From: Paragordius varius
Lineage: Eukaryota > Nematomorpha
DNA: 64,000 nucleotides
Assembly (NCBI GenBank): GCA_964247055.1
Contig: OZ176058.1
Coordinates: forward strand, 4,340,001-4,404,000
Direction: 5' to 3'
Shown here: one piece after another, positions 22,878 through 33,216 of the stretch
How positions within the stretch are numbered: the stretch's first letter is position 1
Layout: every line of letters begins with the position of its first letter
Notes under the pieces: model-generated
What the model was told of the DNA's origin: nothing
Seen by the model: the letters and a program-made list of their open reading frames with translations, nothing else
Database searches by the model: none
Translations under genes and position numbers: made by a program

Positions 22878-23021
22878 TTTAATATTTTCGGTATCAGTGA
22901 GTAACATGGTAAGTCTATCAAGACCCAATCCCCAACCAGCTGTTGGCGGCAATCCAAATTCCAGGGCTCTTACGAAATTCTCGTCAATGTGTTGTGCTTC
23001 CTCGTCACCTGCTAGTTTATC
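22878..23021 (-). CDS. KARS tail copy, penultimate exon (motif 3)
   Basis: 48 codons, phase 0 to 0, from [20 protein letters not shown] to LTDTENIK. The acceptor is atttag and the donor gtataa. The encoded residues match the main gene's exon at 41175-41318. Confidence 0.8.
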
Positions 23022-23820
23022 CTAAATGGGGCGTATATATTTACAAACAAGATCAGCTGAGTTTTTAAAGGAAAATCAGTTTTAAAAGCAATAAAAAACT
23101 GATAAATATGCTATGAGGAAGTTTAATAATTTATTATAATATACACGAGATCAGCTGAGTTTTAAAAATCACTTAAAATCAATAGATAAGTGATAAATAT
23201 TTTATCAAATATTCAAAAGTCAAGAATTTTCGTGATTTTTCATAATATATCATCGTACATATGTATATATATATATATATATATATAAGATCAACTGATT
23301 ATTTAATTGATTATAGTTTGTTAGATATGATGTGAGTTAAAAAATTATGAAATTCTCATCAATGTGTTGAGCCTGCTCGTCACCTGCTAGTTTATCCTAA
23401 TAAGAAATGGAAAGAGGGCGATTGATATACACGATATCAGCTGAGTTTTTTATGAAAATTACTTAAACCAATAAAAAAACCGATAAATATGTTATAAACT
23501 ATTTTAGAGATCAGCTGATTATTTAATTAATTAGAGTTTGTTATATATGATATAAGTTAAAAAATTATGAAATTCTCGTCAATGTATTGTGCTTCCTCGT
23601 CACCTGCTAGTTTATCCTAAAGAGGGCGTATATATACATATACGAGATCAGCAGAGTTTTTATTAAGATCAGTTTTAAAACCTATAAATAACTGATAAAT
23701 ATGTTATTGAATATTCAAAAGTCAAGAATTTTCGTACTTATAGTTTATAAGGGTATAGAAAATCATTAAAAACAAATAAAAAACTGATAAATATGGTATC
23801 AAATATTTAGTTGTTATTCG
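23022..23820 (-). repeat. Tandem copies of the KARS penultimate exon's 5' end
   Basis: Copies of the first 50 nt or so of the exon with its acceptor (minus strand tttag, then gataaactagcaggtgacga) at about 23343-23400 and 23567-23620, in units of about 230-290 bp that also hold the motif gatcagctga. The repeat ends near 23.8 kb, where block A similarity stops. Confidence 0.75.
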
Positions 23821-24050
23821 GTGATTTCTTATAAATTATCATAGGGGCCTATATAACAAGATGTATTTTTGAAAAAAACATTTTTATATATCTAGGTTCA
23901 TTAATGTTATATAAGTGTAGTTTTTGGTATGATTTCAATTCATTCCATATTTTGTGAAATTATTTTTAAACAGACCTGGGGCAACTACCCCAATTAGATA
24001 TGAATGTGTTGTATCCAAGTGTTAAATATTTTTTACATTTTAAAAACAAT
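23820..24050. other. Unassigned junction between block A and block C1
   Basis: Unique-looking sequence containing cctggggcaactacccc. It matches neither block A's continuation nor copy B, and no gene is seen. Confidence 0.4.
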
Positions 24051-24570
24051 ATTTTTAATTTAAAATGTAGAAAAATAGTGAAATAAAACTAATTTTATTT
24101 GGGAAATTATACATTTATTTAATACAGAAAAATTACGACAAAACGTAAAAATATTCAACAAAATCAACAATTTTTTCAAACTTAATTTATTTTATTAACT
24201 CAATACAATATAATTGATTGTTACAAATATATATAAACTATCAAAATTTGTCTTTTACATAAAAACTGTCTTTAATTTTTACGTTTTGTCCGTATAAATT
24301 TAATTTCTTTTGGAATTTATTAATGTTAGGGTATCTATTTATATTGCCAATTTAAGTATATTGATAAAATAGTGAAAATAAACAAGTCTAAGTAATACCA
24401 CGCGAAAGTTATAAATATAGAGATTTAATTATAATTAGAGTATTTTATGAAAAAATAAAACTTAGTTATTTCCTAACCTTATAAAAACGTAAATGTCCGA
24501 TGTAAATTTTAAAGTTTTTTTAAATAATATCTTATATTTATAGTTTGAAAAAATATCCGAAAGTATACAT

Positions 24571-24837
24571 ACAGTAAAAACTGAAATTTAACGGACAAAA
24601 CGTAAAAATATAAAGACAGATATTTTTATTAAAGACAACCATACTTTTAAAATCTTAATTTATTCAATATAAATCTCTGTTTAAATGGCAAAGTCATAAG
24701 ATATATATAATTAAATTTTAAAATTGTAATTAAATTGCAAAATTGGGAAAAATTAAGGTTTAAAAAGTATGGGATTTTAATAAAAACATTTGTCTTTATA
24801 TTTTTACGTTTTGTCCGTATGAATTAAATTTTTACTG
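24571..24837. mobile_element. F1 MITE in block C1
   Basis: Left cagtaaaaactgaaatt and right aatttttactg, with TA flanks. C2 at about 29985 reads gtatacatattcacaacatc without an element, where C1 has it between gtataca and ttacaaccct. This is another filled/empty pair. Confidence 0.7.
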
Positions 24838-25155
24838 TATTTACAACCCTAAAAGCGCCTTTAAGTTTGAGGCTATTAAAAAAAGCTATATCAACTTTAA
24901 TTGCTCAGTATTAAAAAACTGCAATGCGCTAAAAAAATTTTGCAAATAATTTTAAATTTATAATATCCAACATTCAAGTAATAATTGAATATATACGGAC
25001 AAAATGTGAAAATATAAGGAAAAATATTTTTTTCTAAAAGACGACCGACCATATTTTATAAATCTATATATTTTGTATAATACTGATTTTTTTATACTGT
25101 AGATTATATAATATCCTAAATTAAAACATAATCAATTATATTTAATGCCCATATA

Positions 25156-25443
25156 CAGTAAAAACTGAAATTATATGGATAAAACGTAAAAATATAAAGA
25201 CAAATATTTTTTCTAAAAGACAATCAATACTTTATAATCTATCTGAATATGACTCATTGTTTTAAATGGCAAAGTGTGAAATTAAGATATATATAACTAA
25301 CACAATAAATTCCATATACTACAATTGTATTTAAATAGCTTATATGGGAAAAATTAAGGTTTAAAAAAAGTATGGTTGTCTTTTTAATATAAACATTTGT
25401 CTTTATATTTTTACGTTTAACCGTATAATTTTAAATTTTACTG
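25156..25443. mobile_element. F1 MITE in block C1
   Basis: Tips cagtaaaaactgaaatt and aaattttactg. The C2 counterpart is 30320-30607, so it is older than the C duplication. Confidence 0.7.
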
Positions 25444-25933
25444 TGTAAGTATATCAAATGCAGCACGCCATATTATTTGAGTAGTCTAAAATAAGGGCCA
25501 GTAAGCCATTTGAATTGGACATTCCTGTTTTAAACTATGGACACACTTTTTCTATATATTTATATTTCTAAACATTTTGTTTTGAGCGTTACGTTCGCGC
25601 CAGAATTAAAAATGACAAAAATAATAAAATATATTTGAAAATGAAGGTTTTACAGACTAAACAAAATTTTGAAAATGAAAAAACATACGTTCTTGCGTTT
25701 TCAAAACCAGATATAATAATAATTACTATTTTAAATCAAAATATATTAGTTAATTAACAATTACATGTGTTTTCCTATTTTTCGTAGCACAAAAAAAATG
25801 GATGAATGTGTTTTCCTACAGTTGAGTTCAACACGAGCGCTTTTGTAAATAAAATTAATCCATATAATGCGCGATTCTTAGTTATTATTCTTGAGTTCTG
25901 CAAAGGTTACATTAGTTTTTTTGTCCTACAGTA
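25444..25933. other. Conserved non-repeat segment of block C (C1 copy)
   Basis: This stretch and 30608-31116 are well conserved between C1 and C2. They carry GC-richer islands (cagcacgccatattattt, gcgttacgttcgcgcc, gttgagttcaacacgagc). Both strands were read and no open frame is shared by the two copies, so it is not obviously coding. Confidence 0.4.
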
Positions 25934-26352
25934 GTATACTATTTACAACTCAAATTCACCCTTGAACAATTCAATTCACCCTTAAACAATTCAAATTCAC
26001 CCCTGAACAATTCAAATTCACCCTTAAAAAATTAAATTCACTCTAAAACAATTCAAATTAACGCTTGAACACAAATTCACCCTTAAACAATTCAAATTCA
26101 CTCTTGAACAATTCGAATTCACCCTATATACGTTTTTAGATTAAAAAATACCAATATTTTAAATTAAAAAATTAAAATTTTGTTTTAAATTAAAATTCTA
26201 CTGAAAAAATAATAAACTATGCCAAAAAGATATATTTCTTATTAATAATGAGTTATATTAGTTCGAAAACACATAATTTATTTTTAGGGTGAATAAGAAT
26301 TGTTCAAGGGTGTTGAATTGTTCAAGGGTGAATTTGAATTGTTAATGGTATA
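25934..26352. mobile_element. F3 Foldback-like element with expanded arms (C1)
   Basis: The left arm carries about nine 21-bp units (ttcaaattcacccttgaac with variants) and the right arm about two to three inverted units. The core has the conserved gccaaaaagatatatttc and gagttatattag block. The C2 paralogue at 31117-31783 has more units in both arms. Confidence 0.8.
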
Positions 26353-26486
26353 TATTCACTCAAAAAAAATAATTTGTCTCAATAGCTGAGGACCCTATAA
26401 TATTGATAAAATTTTTATAACTGATTAATATATTTGTACATGTTATTGCTACTTAAAGTATATCAAATAAAACTTACTCATATATA

Positions 26487-26782
26487 CAGTAAAAACTGAA
26501 ATTATACTATGGGAAAAATGTAAAAATATAAAGACAAATATTTGTTAAAAGGACAACCAACCATACTTTTTAAAACCGTACTTTTTAATATATAAAATAT
26601 TAAATTACAATCCTATATTACATATTGATTGTGTCACCAAATATACACATATAAATTTAATACTTTACAATTTAAAACAATGAGTTAAATTTTTAATAAT
26701 GTTTAAAAATGTATGGATGTTCTCTTTTAAAAAATTGTCTTTATATTGTTCAGTTTTGTCCGTATAATTTCAGTATTTACTG
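26487..26782. mobile_element. F1 MITE in block C1
   Basis: Left cagtaaaaactgaaatt after TA, right cagtatttactg before TA. The paralogue in C2 is 31933-32231. Confidence 0.7.
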
Positions 26783-26827
26783 TAAAGGCAGGGCCACAGT
26801 ATTCGATTTTGACTGTTGAACAGTGAT

Positions 26828-27106
26828 GCTATGGACAAAATGTAAAAATAAAAAGACATATATTACTTTCTAAAAGGCAATCAACCATACTTTTTAAATC
26901 TAGATTTATATCAATATAACTCATTGTTTTAAATGGTAAAGTGTGAAATAGACATATATAACACTAAGATAATCATTTCTATATTTTAAAATTGTAAATA
27001 AGTAGTTTATATGAGAAACACTAAGGTTTAAAAAATTATGGTTGTCTTTTTTGAGAAAAAATATTTGTCTTTATATTTTACATTTTGTCCGTATACATTT
27101 TTACTG
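26828..27106. mobile_element. F1 MITE at the C1/D junction
   Basis: Its left flank (agggccacag...gaacagtgat) is that of the C blocks. Its right flank (gaaaactaacttgcagtgg) is that of the element before KChIP exon 6 in copy A. It looks like the product of recombination between two F1 copies. Confidence 0.7.
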
Positions 27107-27491
27107 CATTACTGAAAACTAACTTGCAGTGGTGAAAAATAGTTAATACCCTTACTATTTGAGGTAGGAATATTTTTTCAAAAATTTTTTTAAATAAAAA
27201 ATCGTTCAAAAACTAAAGAAAAAAGTAAAAACGACATGATAGATGACATACTTGATTGGATCTTTCGCCTTTATGATATAAATCGAGATGGTTTCATAAG
27301 TCCAGAAGAAATGTTAGAAGTCAGTATAGCAATTTTTTATCTGCAAAACAAAATTATGAATCCACCTGTTATTGAAAAGATAACTAATCATGTTTGCCAT
27401 GTTTTTAGTGTAAGTCATAAAATCTATTTTTAATTTTAGGCTCTTTTCTGCCATGTTGTTAATAAGATACTTTTAATATATATTAAAATTA

Positions 27492-27596
27492 TAGACGGAC
27501 AAAATGTAAAAATATAAACACACAAAAATTTATTTTTAAAAACACAACCATACTTTTATAAATGCAAATATTTAAATATAATTCATTTTTTAAAGT

Positions 27597-27633
<37 letters not shown>

Positions 27634-27779
27634 TAACACAAACATATTATGTATTTTACAATTGTAATTAAATAATTTTCGTCTGATAAATTAGAGTTTA
27701 AAAAAAAACAGGGTTTTTATCAAAAAATTTTGTTTTTTTATTTTTACTTTTTGTCCGTGTAAAATTTCATTTTATACTG
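27492..27779. mobile_element. F1 MITE in block D
   Basis: Orthologous position to 16118-16396 in copy A. It has since gained a TA microsatellite in its centre (27598-27630). Confidence 0.65.
27598..27630. repeat. AT dinucleotide microsatellite
   Basis: About 33 bp of pure AT repeat inside an F1 element. It is absent from the copy-A element and shorter in copy B (38417-38440). Confidence 0.9.
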
Positions 27780-28082
27780 TAAATTTTTTATATGAATCCC
27801 TAATCTCAAAATGTTTTAATATATAACAACAAAAACCAATTTATAATTGTTATGAGTTAAGAGATTTTAACGCGCTCTTTTAAAAATTTATGGAGGATTT
27901 TTAAATATTTTGCACAATCTAAAAAATCTAATACTTTTTCAATTGCATTTATAATTAATCTATACTGATTTTACCTAGTAAAAGTTGAATTTAAGAGACA
28001 ATACATTAAAAAATATATATTTTATGCTTAGACAGATAACGATATATTGTTAAATTTAATATTTATTTAATAGTTAATCGTT

Positions 28083-28360
28083 CAGTAAATATTGAAATTA
28101 TACGGATAACGTACAAATATAAAGACCAATATTCTTTTCTAAAATAAAACCATACTTTTCAAACCTTTGTTTTTCCTCTATAAGGTATTATTTAATTACC
28201 ATTGTTAAATATAAAAATGATTGTTTTAGTAATATATCTCTGTTTCACACTTTGTAACATTAATTAACAAGTTATAAAAATAAAACAAGTTTAGAACGTA
28301 TGGTTGTCTTTTAAATATTTGTTTTTATATTTTTACGTTTTGTCCGTTCAATTTTTACTG
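28083..28360. mobile_element. F1 MITE in block D
   Basis: Left cagtaaatattgaaatt, right caatttttactg, each next to a T/TA flank. It is equivalent to the element at 16727 in copy A. Confidence 0.65.
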
Positions 28361-28583
28361 TAAATTGCGAAACTGCGATGAATTGGTATACAATCAATTA
28401 TACATAAGTTATTCCTTTATATTTATGGAAAAATCCTAAAACAAAATCTTTGTCCGTAGAATTTCAAATTTTGTAATTTTTGATTTAAATTTAACATCTA
28501 TTTCGACTTTAGTTTTTATAGAAATAAACTATTTTTTCGATAATCTCATATAAAAATACAAAATTTATACTTTATTTATATTA

Positions 28584-28862
28584 CAGTAAAAATTGGAATT
28601 ATACGGACAAAAGTGAAAATATAAAGTCAAATATTTTTCTCTAAAAGATAAACATACTTTTTAAATCTTGATTTAATAACTCATTCTAATGGCAAAGTGT
28701 GAAATAGACATATAAATCTAACAAAATCATTTTGTATATTTTATATTTTATTAACTAAATAGCTTATATAGAAAGGCTTAAGGTTTAAAAATTATGGCTG
28801 TCTTTAAAAAAATATTTGTGCTTATATTTTTACGTTTTGTCCGTATATTTTCAGTTTTACTG
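28584..28862. mobile_element. F1 MITE before exon 7 in block D
   Basis: Both tips are present with TA before the left one. A solo right arm follows to about 28950, the same composite as in copies A and B. Confidence 0.65.
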
Positions 28863-30319
28863 TCTACATAGATTTAGACAAAATTAGAGTTTTAAAAACT
28901 ATGGTTGTACTAAAAAAATTTTGTCCGTATAATTTTAAAATTTACTGTGCTTTTTTTGATTTCAAAAAAAAACTTTCTATATCTATTTCAACTTTAGCTT
29001 TTAAAGAAATAAGCATTTTCTTAAATAATCTCAGAAAAAATTTCAAAATTTATTTTATGTTTATCAGAAAATGGACACTCAAAACCAATTGGCAATTTCA
29101 AAGGCTGATTTCTTCCAGTTCTGTAAAACGCAGGTTTTTTTTTCTTTTTAATAATAAATGTTTATATATATTATTAATTTTTTTTTTTCATTCTAGAGAA
29201 CGGATGTAATGAAGTCTCTGGGAATATTATAATAAATTGATATTAAAAATAATTTATGATAAATTAGATTGATAATAAAATATGTTTATGTTAATTTATT
29301 TGATAAAATAATTATATTACTTTTTATATATTTGTCAAGATAATTATAGGTTATTTTATTGAAAAAGAATATTTTTTAATCAATATATTTTATATTTTTA
29401 AAAATATTGGTGGCCTAATTTGACTTTTTAAATTCAAATAGAGAAAAAAATAATGTAAAATAAAACTATTTTTATTTGGGAAATTATACCGACATTTATT
29501 AAAAATTAAAATTATACTACAAACAGTTAAAATATTCCAAAAAATCAACAATCTTTAAAAACTTAATTTATTTTATAAAAATCATTTTATTACAATATAA
29601 TTGATTGTTACAAATATATATCTCTATTTTATAATTTACACTTTGAAACAATCAATATTTGCGTTTTAGAAAAAAAATTGTTAATTTTTACGTTTTGTCC
29701 GTATAATTTTAATTTTTTGGGGATTTATAAATGTTAGGGTATCTATTTATGTTGGATATTTTATACCATTTAAGTAAATTGATAAAATTTAGAAATAAAC
29801 AAGTCTAAATAACAACCAGGCATTAGTTATATAAATAAAGATATAATTATAATTTGAATATTTTATGGAAAAAAAATAAAGTTATTTCCTAACCTTATAA
29901 AAACGTAAATTTCCGATGTAAATTTTATAGTTTTTTTAAATAATATCTTATATTTATAGTTCGAAAAAATATCCTAAAGTATACATATTCACAACATCTC
30001 TAAAAGCGCCTTTAGATTTGAGGCTAATTTAAAAAACTATATCAACTTTTAAGATATTCCCTGAGTATTTAAAACCGCAATGCGCTAAAATTATTTTTGC
30101 AAATGATTTTAAATTTATTATATCCAACATACAAGTAAAAATTGAATATATACGGGCAAAAGGTAAAAATATAAGGACAAATATTTTTTTCTAAAAGACG
30201 ACCATATTTTTGATATATTTAAATATTTTTTTATATAACAGATTTTTTTATACTGTATCAATTATATAATAGTAGAGATCTAAATTAAAACACAATCAAT
30301 TATATTTAATGCCCATATA

Positions 30320-30607
30320 CAGTAAAAACTGAAATTATACGGATAAAACATAAAAATATGAAGACAAATATTTTTTTCTAAAAGACAACAATACTTTTAA
30401 ATCTTAATTTATTTAAACATTGTTTTAAATGACAAAGTCTGATATTATGATATATATAACTAACACAATAAATTCCATATACTACAATTGTAATTAAATA
30501 GATAATATGGGGAATATTAAGATTTAAAAAAGTATATGGTTGTCTTTTAATAAAAATATTTATCTTTATATTTTTACGTTTTGTCCGTATAATTTCAATT
30601 TTTACTG
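30320..30607. mobile_element. F1 MITE in block C2
   Basis: Tips cagtaaaaactgaaatt and caatttttactg. It is paralogous to 25156-25443. Confidence 0.7.
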
Positions 30608-31116
30608 CATAAGTATATCAAATGCAGCACGCCATATTATTTGAGTAGTCCAAAATAAGGGTCTGTAAGCCATTTTGAACATTCCTGTTTTAAACTATGG
30701 ACACCCCTTTTCTATATAATCATATTTCTAAATATATTCTTTTAAGCGTTGCGTTTGCCAGAATTAAAAATGACAAAAGTGATAAAATATATTTGAAAAT
30801 GAGGGTTTTACAGACTAAACAAATGACTGCAAAGCCAAATTTTGAAAATAAAAAAACATACGTTTAAAAATCTCGATTTTCCAGCATAAAACAATTGATT
30901 TAATAATTACTATTTTAAATCAAAATATATTATTTAATTAACAATTACATCTATTTTCCCCATTTTTTGTAAACGCAAAAAAATGTATGTATGTGTTTTC
31001 TTACAGTTGAGTTCAACACGAGCTCTTTTGTAAATAAAATAATCCATATATTGCGCGATTCTTAGTTATTATACTTGAGTTCTGCAAAGGTTACATTAGT
31101 TTTTTGTCAAACAGTA

Positions 31117-31783
31117 GTATACCATATACAAAAATACACACTGAATAATTCAAATTCACCCTTAAACAATTCAAATTCACCCTTGAACAATTCAAATTCA
31201 CCCTTAAACAATTCAAATTGACCCTTAAACAATTCAAATTCCCCCTTGAACAATTCAAATTCACCCTTAAACAATTCAAATTTACCCTTAAACTATTCAA
31301 ATTCACCCTTGAACAATTCAAATTCACCCTTGAACAACTCAAATTCACCCTTAAACAATTTAAATTCTCCCTTGAACAATTCAAATTCACCCTTGAACAC
31401 TAATTCAAATTCACCCTTAAACAAATCAAATTCACCCTATATACGTTTTTACATTAAAAATACCAGTATTTTTATATATTTTTAAAGAATTAAAATTTTG
31501 TTTTAAATTAAAATTATACTGAAAAATAATAAACACTATGCCAAAAAAATATATTTTCTTATTAATAATGAGTTATATTAGTTCGAAAACACATAATTTA
31601 TTTTTAGAGTGAATTTGAATTGTTCAAGGGTGAATTTAAATTGTTCGAGGGTGAATTTGAATTGTTTAAGGGTGAATTTGAATTGTTCAAGTGTGAATTT
31701 GAATTAAATTCAAGGGTGAATTTTAATTGTTAAAGGTGGAATTTGAATTGTTCAAGGGTGAATTTTAACACTAAATGGTGTAT
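31117..31783. mobile_element. F3 Foldback-like element with long minisatellite arms (C2)
   Basis: The left arm (about 31145-31437) has about 14 near-identical 21-bp units (ttcaaattcacccttgaacaa type). The right arm (about 31605-31770) has about seven to eight inverted units. The core is conserved. The 21-bp period keeps reading frames open through the array and yields repetitive heptad ORFs on both strands that are not genes. Confidence 0.85.
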
Positions 31784-31932
31784 ATTCACCCAAAAAAATT
31801 TAATTTGTCTTAAAAGCCGCGCACCCTATTATAGCGATAGAATTTTCATAACTGATTGACACATTTGTACATGTTATTACTACTTAAAGTTTATCATTTT
31901 TAATAAAAGTAAAACTCAGATACCCATATATA

Positions 31933-32231
31933 CAGTAAAAACTGAAATTATACTATGGGAAAAATGTAAAAATATAAAGACAAATATTTGTTTCTAAAAA
32001 ACAACCAACCATACTTTTTAAAACCGTACTTTTTAATATATAAAATATTTAATTACAATCCTATATTACATATTGATAGTGTCACCAAATAAACATATTA
32101 AATTTTATACTTTACAATTTAAAACAATGAGTTATTTTTTAAAAATAATGTTTAAAAAAGTATGGATGTTTTTTTAAAAATATTTGTCTTTATATTTTTC
32201 GGTTTTGTCCGTATAATTTCAGTTTTTACTG
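31933..32231. mobile_element. F1 MITE in block C2
   Basis: Left cagtaaaaactgaaatt, right tcagtttttactg, both with TA flanks. Confidence 0.7.
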
Positions 32232-32282
32232 TAAAAGCAGGGCCACAGTTTTCGATTTTCACTGTTTTAGAACAGTGATACA

Positions 32283-32563
32283 ATGGACAAAATGTAAAAA
32301 TATAAAGACATAAATTACTTTCTAAAAGACAACCAACCATACTTATTAAATCTAGATTTATATCAATATTACTCATTGTTTTAAATGGCAAAGTGTGAAA
32401 TAGTGATATATAATACTAACATAATCATTTCTATATTTTATAATTGTAACTAAATAGCTTATATGAGAAACACTAAGGTTCAAAAAATTATGGTCACCTT
32501 TTTTTGAAAAAATATTTGTTTTTATATTATTACCTTTTATCCATATAATTTTAATTTTAATTG
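32283..32563. mobile_element. F1 MITE at the C2/B junction
   Basis: The left half and left flank equal those of 26828-27106. The right flank is instead the KChIP upstream region (tatcaacaaatttagatgg). The two F1 copies therefore mark alternative junctions of the same block. Confidence 0.7.
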
Positions 32564-33029
32564 TACTATATATATATCAACAAATTTAGATGGTTCCTTG
32601 CAAAAATTTGGATTGCCTTATGCAGAAAATTTGTTTTAAGAATATATATCCTAATTAGATTTCAAAAAATTTAGTTTTCAAAATTTATTGCGGTGAGGCA
32701 CCCTGGATTATATGTATTTCTCTTAAAATCTCTTACATTCTTAAAAAAGATTTCAAAAATATACTTCTTATGTTCAAAGAAATATATATGAATATTGTTT
32801 TTCAAAATAAAAAACACTTACCATTCTATTAATTATAACGCTGATAAATCGGATAATTTTAAATTAAAATTTATAAAATATAGATATAGAAAGCTATGTA
32901 TTGTGCTCAAAATCAAATTATAATGTGTTTCTTAAATTAGCAATTTTCATTGTCAATATATATATTATAAAATTAATTGATCATTTTTCTTACAATAATT
33001 ATGTTGTAAAAAAATTTATTATATATTTC

Positions 33030-33146
33030 AGCCAACAAATGTCAGAAGAAGTAATGAGCCTTGAATTTTATAAAATCAATAACTAAATTTTTAAAATCAT
33101 AAAATAATTTTTATATTTTATATTTATTTAATATTTCCCAAAAATT
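33030..33146 (+). promoter_or_regulatory. Conserved 5' leader with splice acceptor and uORF, copy B
   Basis: Acceptor atatatttcag (AG at 33030-33031), then a leader with a 15-codon upstream ORF, 33039-33086 (MSEEVMSLEFYKINN). The ATGTCA start is shared with copy A but the peptide is not, so the uORF's position is better conserved than its product. Confidence 0.45.
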
Positions 33147-33216
33147 ATGTCACACGTCATTACAAGATATGTTGAAAGTTTCCATAGAAAAACATCCAAT
33201 ACGCTATTTAGTAAAG
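33147..33216 (+). CDS. KChIP-like copy B, exon 1
   Basis: MSHVITRYVESFHRKTSN, ending TLFSK in phase 1 before gtttat. A second donor (gtaaag at 33211) is in the same phase and would remove two residues. Confidence 0.8.

Larger units (their letters stand above)
19564..23021 (-). pseudogene. Duplicated 3' fragment of lysyl-tRNA synthetase (two exons)
   Basis: Holds only the last two KARS exons (22878-23021 and 19564-19617). Both are open and spliceable, encoding the 48 residues through class II motif 3 ([13 protein letters not shown]) and the C-terminal 17 residues plus stop. No other KARS exon lies upstream before the KChIP copies, so it cannot make a synthetase alone. It arose with block A. 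It keeps Ala in the EVILFPAMKP segment, the usual residue there, where the main gene has Val. It could be reached as an alternative 3' end only by skipping about 18 kb that contains the whole copy-B gene. Confidence 0.8.
10571..23820. repeat. Segmental duplication, block A (KChIP-like gene plus KARS 3' end)
   Basis: From tatcaacaaatttagatg onwards this block matches 32575-41900: the upstream region, all eight KChIP-like exons in the same order and phase, the intergenic stretch, and the last two KARS exons. Exons differ by few bases. Introns align only in part because of element insertions, a much longer KARS terminal intron here (3.26 kb against 285 bp), and indels. Confidence 0.85.
24050..26827. 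repeat. Segmental duplication block C1
   Basis: Matches 29425-32282 (C2) over its full length and, at its left, the DNA downstream of the KChIP stop codons (from about 17996 and 39640). Landmarks in order are tttatttgggaaattatac, a decayed F1, the gcgcctttaagtttgaggc block, an F1, the gcagcacgccatattattt block, gttgagttcaacacgag, an F3, an F1, and gcagggccacag. Confidence 0.8.
27213..29232 (+). pseudogene. Partial KChIP-like gene (exons 6-8 only), copy D
   Basis: Exon-6 homology is 27213-27409, with exon 7 at 29068-29133 and exon 8 at 29197-29232. All three frames are open and donors are intact, but the exon-6 acceptor is changed (ctaaag in place of the functional caggtaaag) and exons 1-5 are missing. 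Substitutions include Thr to Met just before the EF3 helix, Lys to Gln in EF4 (MDTQNQ) and Met to Thr in exon 8 (RTDVMK). The canonical EF3 loop DINRDGFISPEE is retained. It is most likely a non-functional duplicate, though recent because its frames are intact. An internal ATG at 27236 could begin a short ORF. Confidence 0.75.
27107..29424. repeat. Block D: partial copy of the KChIP-like gene's 3' part
   Basis: Matches 15778-17990 of copy A and the equivalent in copy B: exon 6, the intron elements in the same order, exon 7, exon 8 and 3' flank. Exons 1-5 and the promoter region are absent. Confidence 0.85.
29425..32282. repeat. Segmental duplication block C2
   Basis: Full-length relative of 24050-26827. 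It lacks the F1 element found at 24571 in C1, and its F3 arms hold more minisatellite units. Its right end passes through an F1 element (32283-32563) directly into the upstream region of KChIP copy B. Confidence 0.8.

Noticed and set aside
19564-23021. The KARS tail copy as the real 3' end of KARS
   Set aside because: The main gene has its own intact terminal exons in direct continuity at 41318-40836. Using the copy would require splicing across the whole copy-B KChIP gene.
25960-26130. CRISPR-like regularly spaced repeats
   Set aside because: Units are contiguous or nearly so, with no unique spacers, and are inverted on the other side of a core. This is a eukaryotic fold-back element.
28901-29209. 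A 102-codon plus-strand ORF over block D exon 7
   Set aside because: Only 29068-29133 in a different frame is the exon. The longer frame reads through intron and an F1 arm.
31091-31485. Open frames of repetitive heptads (NLNCSRV on minus, QFKFTLK and NNSNSPL on plus)
   Set aside because: They are produced by the 21-bp minisatellite of an F3 element. A period divisible by three keeps several frames open at once, and the composition is that of the repeat.
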